DNA from: an uncultured Clostridia bacterium | GTDB taxonomy: Bacteria; Bacillota; Clostridia; TANB77; CAG-508 | Direction: 5' to 3' | DNA: 64,000 bases | Assembly: GCA_947624655.1 (NCBI GenBank) | Contig: CANQLH010000006.1 | Span: 1-64,000, forward strand | Shown here: positions 1-10,042 of the stretch, in pieces | How positions within the stretch are numbered: position 1 is the first letter of the stretch | How the letters are laid out: every line of letters begins with the position of its first letter | Notes under the pieces: generated by a model | Seen by the model: the letters and a program-made list of their open reading frames with translations, nothing else | What the model was told of the DNA's origin: nothing | The model's database searches: none | Translations under genes and position numbers: made by a program

Positions 1-125
1 CTTTCATTTTCATCTTTTATTCCTATTAATTCACAATAATGAGACCAACTCAATTGTCCAGACGTCTGGACAATTGGATAAGTTATATAAAAATTTCTCA
101 TATTAAACAAATTATTTTTTACAAT
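1..125 (-). pseudogene. C-terminal fragment of a DUF1016/YhcG-like nuclease, running off the window edge
   Basis: Minus-strand translation ...NNLFNMRNFYITYPIVQTSGQLSWSHYCELIGIKDENE; an in-frame stop lies just upstream of this segment. Confidence 0.55.
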
Positions 126-192
126 TCATCTTCTAAATATTTGAAAATTTATGATTTTTACTAAATTGTTTCTAGGAGAAAACAATTGTATG

Positions 193-1072
193 CTATATTT
201 CTATTTCTATAACTAACTCATGCCTCATATACGTTGCGTTTATTTTTCCACCATTTAATTCTACTAATTGCTTAGCAATAGAAAGACCGAAGCCCAGATG
301 ATTTTGTTCCATTTTCTACTGTATAATACCTATCAAAAAGCTTCTGTACAGTTGTTGCATCTAATGAATTTGCTTTGTTTGAAAATGTAATTTTTCCATT
401 TGAAGCTAGAACGATTCTTACATCACCATTGCTATATTTAATCGCATTTGATAATATATTTTCAAATACTCTAATAATTGCATTTCTATCTATAAACTTA
501 TAGATTTTTTCTTCACACATTTCTATCTCCGGAGTAATATTTTTTTCTTTAAAAATATTATAATAATTTGCAATTGTCTCTTCTAAAATTTCATTTATAC
601 AACATTCTTCCTTTTTTATGCCAATATCTACTGTCTTAGAGAAGTTAAATAACTGTTCTGTTAATGATACTAATTCATTCGTTTTTCTTTCTACAACTTC
701 CAAATATTCGCTTTGTTTAGCTTTATTTTCACCATTTTTTATTAAATCAATATACCCACTCATTGCTGTAAGTGGAGTTCTCATATCGTGTGATATATTT
801 GTTATAGTCTTCTTTAGCTCTTGATTGCCACTTTCATATTTATTCCTTTGACTTTTTAGCTTCTCTAATTCTTTATTTAATTCATTAGCTAATCTTTTCA
901 TATCTTTATCTGATGAAGATATTGTTATTATGCTGTTTGTATCTGTTTTTATTATGTTTTCCAATGATGACTCTATTTCTTTAATAGACTTTTTCATAAA
1001 ATATAATTTTATTACACATAAAAAGCAAATTATAGATAATATAAATATAATTACATAAAATATTAAGTTCAC
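193..1072 (-). CDS. Sensor histidine kinase (reconstructed through a +1 shift at 289)
   Basis: ORF 272..1072 has HAMP/HisKA (NISHDMRTPLTAMSGYID) and N-box; the G-box continues as GLGLSIAKQLVELNGGKINATYMRHELVIEIEI* if the C at 289 is skipped; 880 bp = 3x293+1. Confidence 0.9.
287..289 (-). other. CGG +1 frameshift site (ctt C ggt, GL|GLS)
   Basis: Extra C directly before a Gly codon in the HK G2 box. Confidence 0.85.
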
Positions 1073-1082
1073 AATTTTTCTC

Positions 1083-1909
1083 CTATTTTAATTCCTTTTT
1101 GTTAAATAAATAGACTCCAATTATATTTGTAACACTTATTAAAACAATAGAATAGATTGGCATTTCATATAAATATCTTGTATCTCCATTTGCTATTTCA
1201 TGTGCTTGTCCTTGTGGCAAACTTAAATAAATCATTTTTGCCCTTTTTACAATTTTTTCACCTGGATAATTTGGCGAAGGTTCTTGACTTACAATATGCT
1301 CTTGGCCATCTTCATAATATGTATTTGTTATATATGGAGATAAATTTGCAGTATATCCTGCCGTCATTTGCGCAACAACAATTGCTATAAAAATAAGTGT
1401 ACATGCAGTTATTGAAACTGTTATTTCTGAGCATAACATTGTTATAAGTGTAAAGATAGAACAATACGCAATTATAATCAAAAAAGCATTTAAAATGCTC
1501 ATGGCAAATTCAGATAGTGGCATTTTAAGTGTGCCATATATAGGAATGCCTATTATTAATATTATTGATAAACTTATAAGTTCACAAATTATCGAAGCTG
1601 TTATACTTATTAACAAATTTGATAAATAAATTGAATTTTTACTATGGCCGTACTATTATTTTATTTCTAATAAGCCCTTCTGAATGTTCTTTTCCAACGA
1701 ATACGCTAATAAAAATTGCAATAAATAGTCCTATGTATTCTATATATTGATTAACAACTGTATCTAATTCAACGTTAGCACCGAATTAGCTTTGCTTTAT
1801 ATTGTCTATATAATATAAATGCAGTTACTACTATTGTTAATAACACAAATAACCAATATGTTATATCTTTCTTCATTCTAAAAAAACCTGCTTTTAATAA
1901 TTTATACAT
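1083..1909 (-). CDS. ABC-2 type transporter permease (reconstructed through two +1 shifts)
   Basis: MYKLLKAGFFRMKKDITYWLFVLLTIVVTAFILYRQYKAKLI|GANVELD...SEGLIRNKIIV|GHSKNSIYLSNLLISITASII...; 827 bp = 3x275+2; start overlaps the ATPase stop. Confidence 0.85.
1648..1650 (-). other. CGG +1 frameshift site (gta C ggc, IIV|GHS)
   Basis: Extra C before Gly codon; removal fuses the upstream frame to ORF 1083..1616. Confidence 0.83.
1781..1783 (-). other. CGG +1 frameshift site (att C ggt, KLI|GAN)
   Basis: Extra C before Gly codon; removal joins the N-terminal TM segment. Confidence 0.8.
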
Positions 1910-2816
1910 CTTCATCATCTCCTATCAAATTCAAATAATAGTTTTCAAGCGATTCGCCTTTTTCTTGATAGTCATGTATAATGCAGTTTCTTTTAGAAAG
2001 TTCTGTAACAATATCTGATACATTTAGTTTTTCATATATATCAATTACTTTATCTGATATAACCGTATAGGGTATTTTGCATTCCTCTAGGTATTTAACA
2101 CATTCTTTTACATTGCTTACATTAATTTGTATTCTTTTCTTAAATTTTTGCTTTAGCTCTTCACTGCTTATTTCTTTTATTATTGTTCCTTTATCTATGA
2201 AGCCATAGTTTGTTGCAATTTTAGATAATTCGTCTAAATAGTGACTAGAAATTAAAAATGTTATTCCTTTCTCTTTGTTTAATTTTAGAATTATTTCTCT
2301 GATTTCTATAATTCCTTCTGGGTCTAAGCCATTGATAGGTTCATCTAAAATAATAAAATCTGGGTTTCCTATCAAAGCAATAGCAAGACCTAATCTTTGT
2401 TTCATTCCTAAAGAAAAATTTTTTGCTTTCTTTTTGCCTGTATTTGCTAAGCCAACATTATCTAATATATTTTGTAAATTATCATAGCTAGGAACTCCTA
2501 TTATTTTACATTGTTCTTTTAAATTATCTTCTGCAGTCATATCAAGGCAAATAGATGGTGTCTCAATAATCGCACCTATTCTTTTTCTCGCCTCGCAAAT
2601 TTTCTTATTTTCGTTTGAAATCCCATATATCGCATATGAGCCAGATGTTGGCTTTTGCAATGCACAAATTAATCTCATTAGTGTTGTTTTGCCTGCTCCA
2701 TTTTTGCCAATGAGTCCGTATACAGCACCTTTTGGTACATGTATGTTTAAATTTTTAATAATGCTAGTTCCTTTATATTTTTTCTCAATGTTATGTGTTT
2801 CTAATATATATTCCAT
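1902..2816 (-). CDS. ABC transporter ATP-binding protein, bacitracin/lantibiotic-immunity type
   Basis: Walker A GKNGAGKTT, signature FSLGMKQRLGLA, Walker B FIILDEP. Confidence 0.92.
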   Translation of the reverse strand: MEYILETHNIEKKYKGTSIIKNLNIHVPKGAVYGLIGKNGAGKTTLMRLICALQKPTSGSYAIYGISNENKKICEARKRIGAIIETPSICLDMTAEDNLKEQCKIIGVPSYDNLQNILDNVGLANTGKKKAKNFSLGMKQRLGLAIALIGNPDFIILDEPINGLDPEGIIEIREIILKLNKEKGITFLISSHYLDELSKIATNYGFIDKGTIIKEISSEELKQKFKKRIQINVSNVKECVKYLEECKIPYTVISDKVIDIYEKLNVSDIVTELSKRNCIIHDYQEKGESLENYYLNLIGDDEDV

Positions 2817-2896
2817 AACCTCCTCCTTTCAATTTTTATAGTACAATAAAAAGATTAAGATTATGGTTAAGAAATGGTTAAAATTTAGTAAAGATT

Positions 2897-3556
2897 TTAG
2901 GGCATCTTAAAACCGATGCCCCAAACTGACTCTATATATTCTTCATTCGATACTTTTCTAATCTTTTTTCTTATATTACTAATATGGACTTTTAGAGAGT
3001 TTTCATCACAATCTAATGTATCTTGACTTATTAAATCAAGCAATCTTGTTTTAGTTATAACTGTTCCATGATTTAATAATAATACTTTGAATATGGCATA
3101 TTCTGTTTTTGTCAACGGTAATTGTTTACCATTAACACTTATCATATGAGTATTGTCATTTAATGTTATATCTTTGTAGTTTGCTTCTTTCTTCTTGACT
3201 TTGTTTTCATTTATTCTAAGTTGTACTTTTATTCTTGCTAATAATTCTTCTTTACTAAATGGTTTTGTTATATAATCATTAGCACCATCTAAAAGGACTC
3301 TTACTTTGTCTTCTGGAGCTATTTTCGCACTTATAACTATAATTGGTATATCCTTAACTCTCTTTACTATTTCTTCGCCATTTAAACCAGGAAGCATCAA
3401 ATCTAATAATATTAAATCGATTTTTTTATTTTCTATATGCATCAATGCTTCTGTTCCAGAATAACTATCTATAACATTATATTTTTCATTTTGTAGAATT
3501 TCTTTTATTAAATTATGTATATCTGTATCATCTTCTACTATTAGTATAGTTTTCAT
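2897..3556 (-). CDS. OmpR-family response regulator
   Basis: Receiver domain (VEDDTDI, LILLDLMLPG) plus winged-helix C-terminus. Confidence 0.94.
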   Translation of the reverse strand: MKTILIVEDDTDIHNLIKEILQNEKYNVIDSYSGTEALMHIENKKIDLILLDLMLPGLNGEEIVKRVKDIPIIVISAKIAPEDKVRVLLDGANDYITKPFSKEELLARIKVQLRINENKVKKKEANYKDITLNDNTHMISVNGKQLPLTKTEYAIFKVLLLNHGTVITKTRLLDLISQDTLDCDENSLKVHISNIRKKIRKVSNEEYIESVWGIGFKMP

Positions 3557-3624
3557 AGTGATTTTCTCCTAATTATATATTACAGCCATATCATATCATA
3601 ATATATTTTAGAAAACTAGCTTTT

Positions 3625-4866
3625 CTATAAATTTAAACTATCTATATTTAATAAGAATTCTTGTAATCCAATGACAGATATACCTTCTTCTGTTATCCAT
3701 GGCTTAATTTTATCTTTTACTACTATAATTTTTTTAAAATTATCTGATATATTCATTAATGGTCTTTCTTCTTGTATCGTTTTTTCTCTAGTTGGAAGAC
3801 TTAGCACAGATTGTATATAATATCTTTTATAAAATTGATTGCAAACAAAATCTACTTCTAATTGTTTTTTTGCATCTCCTTCACGAATTTCAACAACACC
3901 AACATCTACATTATATCCTCTATACAATAGTTCATTATATAGAATATTTTCCATAATATGACTTTCTTCTTGTTGCCTAAAATTTAATCTACAATTTCTA
4001 AGTCCAATATCTGTAAAATAGTACTTTGATGGAGTTGATATATATTTTTTACCCTTTACATCATACCTTTCTGCTTTTTCAATTAAAAATGCATCCAATA
4101 AATAATTTATATATGAAGTTATTGTATTAACAGAAACATCCTTTATGTTGTTACTTTCAAATGTATTATATAATTTATGTGGATTAGTTAAGGAGCCTAT
4201 TGATGAAGCTAATATATTAACAAGAGCATCCAATACATCAATTCTTTGTATGTTATTTCTTTCAATTATATCTTTTAAATACGTTTGTTCAAATAAATTT
4301 TTTAGATATTCGCTTTTTTGTTCTTCGGTTTTGTATGATAATATTCTTGGTAGACCACCATACATTATATACTCATTCCATGTATCTTCCTTTTTGCCTT
4401 TATATGCTGAACAAAATTCAGCATATGTTAAAGGATGAACTCTAATTTCATCTCCTCTTCCACGAAATTCTGTTATAATATCTGAAGATAAAAATTTTGA
4501 GTTACTTCCTGTTACATAAACATCTAAATTTTCTATGTGCAAAAAGCCATTTAATACTGATTCAAAATCTTCAACTTTTTGTATTTCATCTAAAATTACA
4601 TAATACATTTTTTTATCTTTTATAGAATTTCTAATATATTCATCTAAGACATCAGGATTCAAATATTTATTATTTCTTCTTTCATCTAAATCAATCTTTA
4701 TTATATGATTTTCATCAATTCCATTTTCTATTAAGTAATCTTTATAAATTGGATCTAAAAGATAGGATTTTCCACATCTTCTAATTCCTGTTACAATTTT
4801 TATAAGCCCATTCTCTTTTTTTTCAATTATTTTATTCAAATATATATTTCTTTCTATTTTAGTCAT
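3625..4866 (-). CDS. AAA_14 / DUF4143 ATP-binding protein
   Basis: GIRRCGKSYLL P-loop, DEIQ Walker B, C-terminal DUF4143-like region. Confidence 0.88.
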   Translation of the reverse strand: MTKIERNIYLNKIIEKKENGLIKIVTGIRRCGKSYLLDPIYKDYLIENGIDENHIIKIDLDERRNNKYLNPDVLDEYIRNSIKDKKMYYVILDEIQKVEDFESVLNGFLHIENLDVYVTGSNSKFLSSDIITEFRGRGDEIRVHPLTYAEFCSAYKGKKEDTWNEYIMYGGLPRILSYKTEEQKSEYLKNLFEQTYLKDIIERNNIQRIDVLDALVNILASSIGSLTNPHKLYNTFESNNIKDVSVNTITSYINYLLDAFLIEKAERYDVKGKKYISTPSKYYFTDIGLRNCRLNFRQQEESHIMENILYNELLYRGYNVDVGVVEIREGDAKKQLEVDFVCNQFYKRYYIQSVLSLPTREKTIQEERPLMNISDNFKKIIVVKDKIKPWITEEGISVIGLQEFLLNIDSLNL

Positions 4867-5048
4867 ATTAAAAACCTATTCCTTTCTTTGCTCAAATACA
4901 CTCATAGTTACAGAAAAATATTTTTCAGCCAGCATTAATTGAATATTTTTTCCGTTTAAGTATTTTTTATTCAATATTATTATATTCCATTTTTTTTAAA
5001 AAATCAATGCTTATGTTGAATATTTTTTCTTTTTCACAAAAGAATCAA

Positions 5049-5080
5049 AGAGAGTAAATATATCTAAACATTTACTCTCT
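5049..5080 (-). terminator. Stem-loop terminator downstream of the dockerin locus
   Basis: agagagtaaat-atatctaaac-atttactctct. Confidence 0.7.
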
Positions 5081-5099
5081 TTATGGCTAATATTAATTC

Positions 5100-6773
5100 T
5101 TAAAAATTCTTTATTATACCTACATAGTATTTTAGAATCTGACGAGCGTCACTTGTATTTATTTTTCCGTCTTTGTTTACGTCTGCTAGTTCTTTTTGTT
5201 CGTTGTTTAGTTCTTTTATTTTCACATAAGCTTGTAATACTAGTCTTGCATCGGCTGTATTTATTTTTCCATCTCCATTTACATCGCCTAATTTTCCGTT
5301 TGTTGGCTCTGGAGTAATTGTAGGTTGTTGCCCTGATATTATTTGTTTTCCTGATGTATAGTAGCTTGTACAATTTTCTTTTATGTATTGTTCGCCTAGT
5401 GTCCCTGTTGTAGCTTTTAGCTCAATATTATTAGGAAACGCTGTTGAATATATTCCTTTTGCATATGTTGAGTCTGGTATTGTGTAACTTGTTAATTTGT
5501 CTATTTCTTCTTCAGTTTTTGCTATTCCTGTTATGTATGGTCCTGTTATTGGATCATCTATTGTGTAGATTAGACCTTCGTATGCAAAACTAATCGTTTG
5601 TGGTCTGTGACCAGGTGAGTCTCCTACCCATGCTTGTGGTTCTATGTATACCCATTTTCCTTCGTCTTGAAAATATGCTGCCATCCATTCATGACCAAAA
5701 TCTGTAACTGTTGCTGTTGGAATACCTGCTAAATAGAACATATAACTTGCAAGCATTGTATATGTTTGACAGTTTCCTACTTCTTGATTATAACGTGCAT
5801 ATATATAATCTATATCTGCCGTTGCTATATAGGTTGTTTCGTATTTAATTTTATTTATTATAAACGAAATTATTGCATTTGCTTTTTCTCTTTGTGTATT
5901 ACAATCTTTAATTGCATTATCTAAGTCAGATTTTATTTGGTTATATGTTGCATTTGTTGTATCTTTTTCATTACAAAAGTCTGGCTCATACCCCTCAAAT
6001 TTAGTTCCTGAAAAGCTAGCTTCAACAAGACTAGTAATTCCTATTGCTTTTACATTTTTTGTTGGTAAAGCATCTAAGAATGTTTGAATTGTAATTTTTT
6101 CATTTGTGATTTTTCCTGTTTCTAAATCTTTAAATGTTCTTCCATTATATCTTGCATACATTACAGCACCTGATTTTTTATATCCACATATGGTTGCCGT
6201 TTCTGGTCCTAAGGTGCTTGGGTCATCATTTATGCTTACGTATGATGCTTTTATTGTTATTGTTTTTAGTGATGTACAGCCAGCAAATGCGTCTTTGTAT
6301 ATATAAGATACGTCTGTTGGTACTTCTACGTTTTGCAAACTTGTACAATCTTTAAATGCCCCTTCCTTTATTGAGAACAAATAATTAGGGAATGTTACAT
6401 TTTTTAAGTTTGAGCATCCTTCAAATGCATTTGTTCCTATATATCTTATGCTAACTGGCATTGTTATACTGTTTATGTTCGTGTTTTGATAGAATGCATA
6501 TGCCGGTATTTCAGTAAATGTTCCTTTTATTGTTGCACTCTTGACTTTGTCTTGATATTCTTTCCATGGACTTTCTGTTATGTTACTGTATGGGCTTCCA
6601 CTTCCATCTAGCGTAAGCATTCCTGTACTATCTAGTGTCCATGTCATATTGTCTCCGCATTTTCCACTAGCTACAGTACTTGCGGCATATGTTTTGTTGA
6701 TACAAATTGTTGTCATTAACATTAGTATGAAAATTACTAGCGATGTGATTATCGCTTTTTTCTTAATTGGCAT
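5100..6773 (-). CDS. Secreted BspA-LRR / transglutaminase-like protein with C-terminal dockerin
   Basis: Signal peptide; GAFKDC-type LRRs; transglutaminase-like NCQTYTMLASYMFYLAGI...GHEWMAAYF; paired DVNGDGKINTADAR / DVNKDGKINTSDAR loops; start taken at MPIKKK. Confidence 0.85.
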   Translation of the reverse strand: MPIKKKAIITSLVIFILMLMTTICINKTYAASTVASGKCGDNMTWTLDSTGMLTLDGSGSPYSNITESPWKEYQDKVKSATIKGTFTEIPAYAFYQNTNINSITMPVSIRYIGTNAFEGCSNLKNVTFPNYLFSIKEGAFKDCTSLQNVEVPTDVSYIYKDAFAGCTSLKTITIKASYVSINDDPSTLGPETATICGYKKSGAVMYARYNGRTFKDLETGKITNEKITIQTFLDALPTKNVKAIGITSLVEASFSGTKFEGYEPDFCNEKDTTNATYNQIKSDLDNAIKDCNTQREKANAIISFIINKIKYETTYIATADIDYIYARYNQEVGNCQTYTMLASYMFYLAGIPTATVTDFGHEWMAAYFQDEGKWVYIEPQAWVGDSPGHRPQTISFAYEGLIYTIDDPITGPYITGIAKTEEEIDKLTSYTIPDSTYAKGIYSTAFPNNIELKATTGTLGEQYIKENCTSYYTSGKQIISGQQPTITPEPTNGKLGDVNGDGKINTADARLVLQAYVKIKELNNEQKELADVNKDGKINTSDARQILKYYVGIIKNF

Positions 6774-6903
6774 TTTACTACCTCTCTTTCTATTTTTATT
6801 CGTCATTATTTTATCATATTTATACAAATAAGGAAGTAACATATTCGTACTTCCTTATCTGCATCACACGAGAAAATTCTGACTGAATTAGTGCTCGTAA
6901 TAA

Positions 6904-7839
6904 TTAATTATGTTTTACAACAAATGTAATTCCAATTGAAGCAACAACAATCATAACAATAGCTAAAACTAATAAATCTGATACACCAGTCTTAGGTGTA
7001 TTATCTTTTTTGTTTGTTGTAGTAGTTGTTGTTGGCTTTTTAGTTGTGCTAGTGCTGTTGTTATTGCTTGTACTTCCACTATTTGTAGTTGGTGTCTTAT
7101 CTGTACTTGGTGTTTGTGTTGTTCCCTCGCTAGGTGTTTTGTCTGTACTTGGTGTTTGTGTTGTTCCCTCGCTAGGTGTTTTGTCTGTACTTGGTGTTTG
7201 TGTTGTTCCTTCGCTAGGTGTCTTATCTGTACTTGGTGTTTGTGTTGTTCCTTCACTAGGTGTCTTATCTGTGCTTGGTGTTTGTGTTGTTCCTTCGCTA
7301 GGTGTCTTGTCTGTACTTGGTGTTTGTGTTGTTCCTTCACTAGGTGTTGTGCCTGTGCTTGGTACTTTAACAGTAACTTTTCCAGTAGCTAATGTTGGTT
7401 GTGCATCCTCCTGTTCATCTACAAGTGTTAAGTTTACAGTTCCTGTTGTACCTTCTAATATTTTAAAAGTAACAGTAGCAATTACTGTACCTTTTGAAAT
7501 TGTTGCAGCATCTTCTCCTGTTGCTGCCATAGCAACGATAAATCCATCATCTCTATTATTTACCATAGTCATTAATCCATTAACAGTTGCTGATGCAGAA
7601 GACTTATATTGTAATTTTTTTGCATCATATTTTAATAATAATCCACCATCTTCTACTGATAAATCAGCTGTTGCTGTGATGTTAACTTTTACTTCCTTGC
7701 CAGCTTCTCCTGATACACTACTTACTGATAAGTTGTTTTTTAGTTCAGTTGTTGCTGCTTTGCTAGTATTTGCAAATACTAAGCTAACTAACATTAATAA
7801 TGTAGCTAATACTAAAATTTTTTTCATATTTGCTTTCAT
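6904..7839 (-). CDS. Cell-wall-anchored cohesin-domain scaffold-like protein
   Basis: Signal peptide; one cohesin-like beta domain (NNLSVSSVSGEAGKEVKVNITATADLSVEDGGLLLKYDAKKL...GTVIATVTFKI); Thr/Pro/Ser repeat linker; sorting signal NTPKTG + TM + basic tail. Confidence 0.82.
   Translation of the reverse strand: MKANMKKILVLATLLMLVSLVFANTSKAATTELKNNLSVSSVSGEAGKEVKVNITATADLSVEDGGLLLKYDAKKLQYKSSASATVNGLMTMVNNRDDGFIVAMAATGEDAATISKGTVIATVTFKILEGTTGTVNLTLVDEQEDAQPTLATGKVTVKVPSTGTTPSEGTTQTPSTDKTPSEGTTQTPSTDKTPSEGTTQTPSTDKTPSEGTTQTPSTDKTPSEGTTQTPSTDKTPSEGTTQTPSTDKTPTTNSGSTSNNNSTSTTKKPTTTTTTNKKDNTPKTGVSDLLVLAIVMIVVASIGITFVVKHN
7091..7345. repeat. 42-bp tandem repeat, about 6 units, encoding TPSEGTTQTPSTDK
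   Basis: Unit (ggtgtyttrtctgtrcttggtgtttgtgttgttccytcrcta)n. Confidence 0.95.
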
Positions 7840-7924
7840 TTAAATTTCCTCCCTTTTTAAATAAAATACTTAATATAATTTATCACAATCATATCATTTT
7901 GTAAATATTTTTAGATAATTTTTA

Positions 7925-10024
7925 TTAAAATGTTTTAATTTTACCTATATAGTATAGTAAGATTTGTCTTGCATCTTTGGCATTAACGTTTCCATCACCA
8001 TTTACATCGGCTACTTTTTTCTCCGTATCATAAAGAGTTCTTATTCCCACATAAGCTTTTAATGCTTCTCTTGCGTCTTTTGAATTTATCTTTCCATCAT
8101 GATTAATATCTCCCTTTTTACCGAGTAATAATATTCTTTGGAATGCTACAGCTTTACCATTCTGATCTTTGTATCTAATTGTTGCATAATTCGATGTTAT
8201 AACCGATGCCTTAATGGTAATTGTTCCATCACTATTTATTTTAATATATTCTTTGCCACTTTCTATTTCTGGCACAAGGTTTAGTCCTTGAATAGGTGCT
8301 TTTATGCTTTCTCCTTCGAATAACTCATCATCCTTTGAAATTATATATTCTGCTTTCACATCATTACTTTCGAATTTCAATCCACTAAGTCCAGTATTTA
8401 CAAAAGCATAATATCCTACATTCTTTACTGATTTTGGTATTGTTAACGTTCCTGTCAAGTTTTTACAATTATAAAATGCTTGATATGATATATTCTCTAA
8501 TGTACTTGGCCATTTTATTGATTTTAAATTTTTAGAATCTGTAAAGCACCCTGAAGCTATATCTGTGATTCCTAACCAAACTGGTAAGTTTAAGCTACTT
8601 AAGTCTACATCACTAATTTTATCATCAAATTTGGTAAGCATTATCGTTCCACTTGTTAAGTTTAATGAATATGCGAAATGTTGTAATTTATCTTTTAAAG
8701 ACACTATATTTGTTCCATTACTTTTTGTAAATGCAGAATCATTTGATACATCTACTGAAAACATTACTACTTTTTTATATCCAAATGCTGTATACCATAT
8801 TAAATTATTATTATATACAATAGGTTGGCAATCTGATAGTCTACCACCAATAGAGATTGTATCTCCTATTTTCTTACCACTACCATCAATAAGTTGTATT
8901 TTAATAAGTCCACCATTATCTTCAGTTGTTTCTTCCCACATAATTGCAAATTTATCATTATTTATTTTTACAAGTTGTGGTGTTTTTACAATATTTTTTC
9001 CATCTTCTTTATAATTTGTAATCCAAATTGTTTTAACTGTTTTAGACGAAATGTTATTCTTTGGTACTATGCTTAGGAATATATTTCTTGTTACATTACT
9101 AGCCCAGTTCTGTGATTCTTGATTAATTGAATTACCTACAATTAAACAATTATTTGAAGATAGTTCAAAGCCACCTACACTCATTCCTGTAACATTGTTG
9201 CCAATTTCTCCTCCTGCTGTTATTAATGCCGCACTACTATCGATATATGTTGCACCTTTTTTTCTTTTTGCTAATAAAATTTCTCTAGGATATGCATCTC
9301 CATGATCTACTGTATATGAGAAATCATTTTCTGCCTGAATAAATTGATTAAATGAATGGCTTACATATCCTGTTTCATAATATGATACACCTGTTCTTGA
9401 GTATGTTATTTGCATTTTGTCAATGTCTACTTCTATACCAACATTAGCCTGATGATGGAGTCCATCTTCTGTTGCATACATTTCATGGCAAGTTTCAATA
9501 TATAATGTTCCATTTGATTCTGACATTCTGCAACTTCCAGCATCAAATGGTATATATGTATTTGCCTTTTTTAAGTCAACACTTCCTAATTTTTTCCAAT
9601 CTTTTGAATATTTTTCAATTCTGTATACTGCAAGTGTATCATCCTCATTACTATTAACTTGCCCACTTACAATGAAGTTATATTTGCTTCCGCTGTAAAA
9701 TCCTCCAAATAAACTTAGAGAGTTTGTAATTGTATTTGTGCTTTTTAGCTTAAATGAAGAATCATATACTTCTATTAAAATTTTTCTTTCATCTTCTAAG
9801 TATTCTACTCTTGTAAGTGTTCCATCTGCATTTTTATAAAGATATGAATTTACTGTACTTCCATATGTTGAGTAATTATTGTACCCTGCATTTGATGTAG
9901 CTTTTCCATTTAATATAGTTGCACCTGTTGCTGCTTGTGATTTTACTGTAAGAATAGATAGTAAAATTATTGAAAAAATTAAAATTACAAAAATTTTATT
10001 TTTTATTTTCATATTATCCCCCAT
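7925..10024 (-). CDS. Secreted BspA-like LRR protein with C-terminal dockerin
   Basis: Signal peptide; LRR segment; GDINHDGKINSKDARE...DVNGDGNVNAKDARQ. Confidence 0.85.
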   Translation of the reverse strand: MGDNMKIKNKIFVILIFSIILLSILTVKSQAATGATILNGKATSNAGYNNYSTYGSTVNSYLYKNADGTLTRVEYLEDERKILIEVYDSSFKLKSTNTITNSLSLFGGFYSGSKYNFIVSGQVNSNEDDTLAVYRIEKYSKDWKKLGSVDLKKANTYIPFDAGSCRMSESNGTLYIETCHEMYATEDGLHHQANVGIEVDIDKMQITYSRTGVSYYETGYVSHSFNQFIQAENDFSYTVDHGDAYPREILLAKRKKGATYIDSSAALITAGGEIGNNVTGMSVGGFELSSNNCLIVGNSINQESQNWASNVTRNIFLSIVPKNNISSKTVKTIWITNYKEDGKNIVKTPQLVKINNDKFAIMWEETTEDNGGLIKIQLIDGSGKKIGDTISIGGRLSDCQPIVYNNNLIWYTAFGYKKVVMFSVDVSNDSAFTKSNGTNIVSLKDKLQHFAYSLNLTSGTIMLTKFDDKISDVDLSSLNLPVWLGITDIASGCFTDSKNLKSIKWPSTLENISYQAFYNCKNLTGTLTIPKSVKNVGYYAFVNTGLSGLKFESNDVKAEYIISKDDELFEGESIKAPIQGLNLVPEIESGKEYIKINSDGTITIKASVITSNYATIRYKDQNGKAVAFQRILLLGKKGDINHDGKINSKDAREALKAYVGIRTLYDTEKKVADVNGDGNVNAKDARQILLYYIGKIKTF

Positions 10025-10042
10025 TTTTATCTAATAATATTA

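Noticed and set aside
2720-2745. CGG inside tac gga (YGL) of the ABC ATPase as a frameshift site
   Set aside because: CGG here is NNC|GGN with the C as third codon base; no frame change. Dozens of similar cases were dismissed.
7091-7345. CRISPR-like array
   Set aside because: Units are contiguous with no unique spacers and are in-frame coding repeats (TPSEGTTQTPSTDK).
7010-7843. 277-aa plus-strand ORF antisense to the scaffold gene
   Set aside because: Open only because of the repeat composition of the opposite strand; low-complexity VLGVCVVPSLG translation, no recognised domain.
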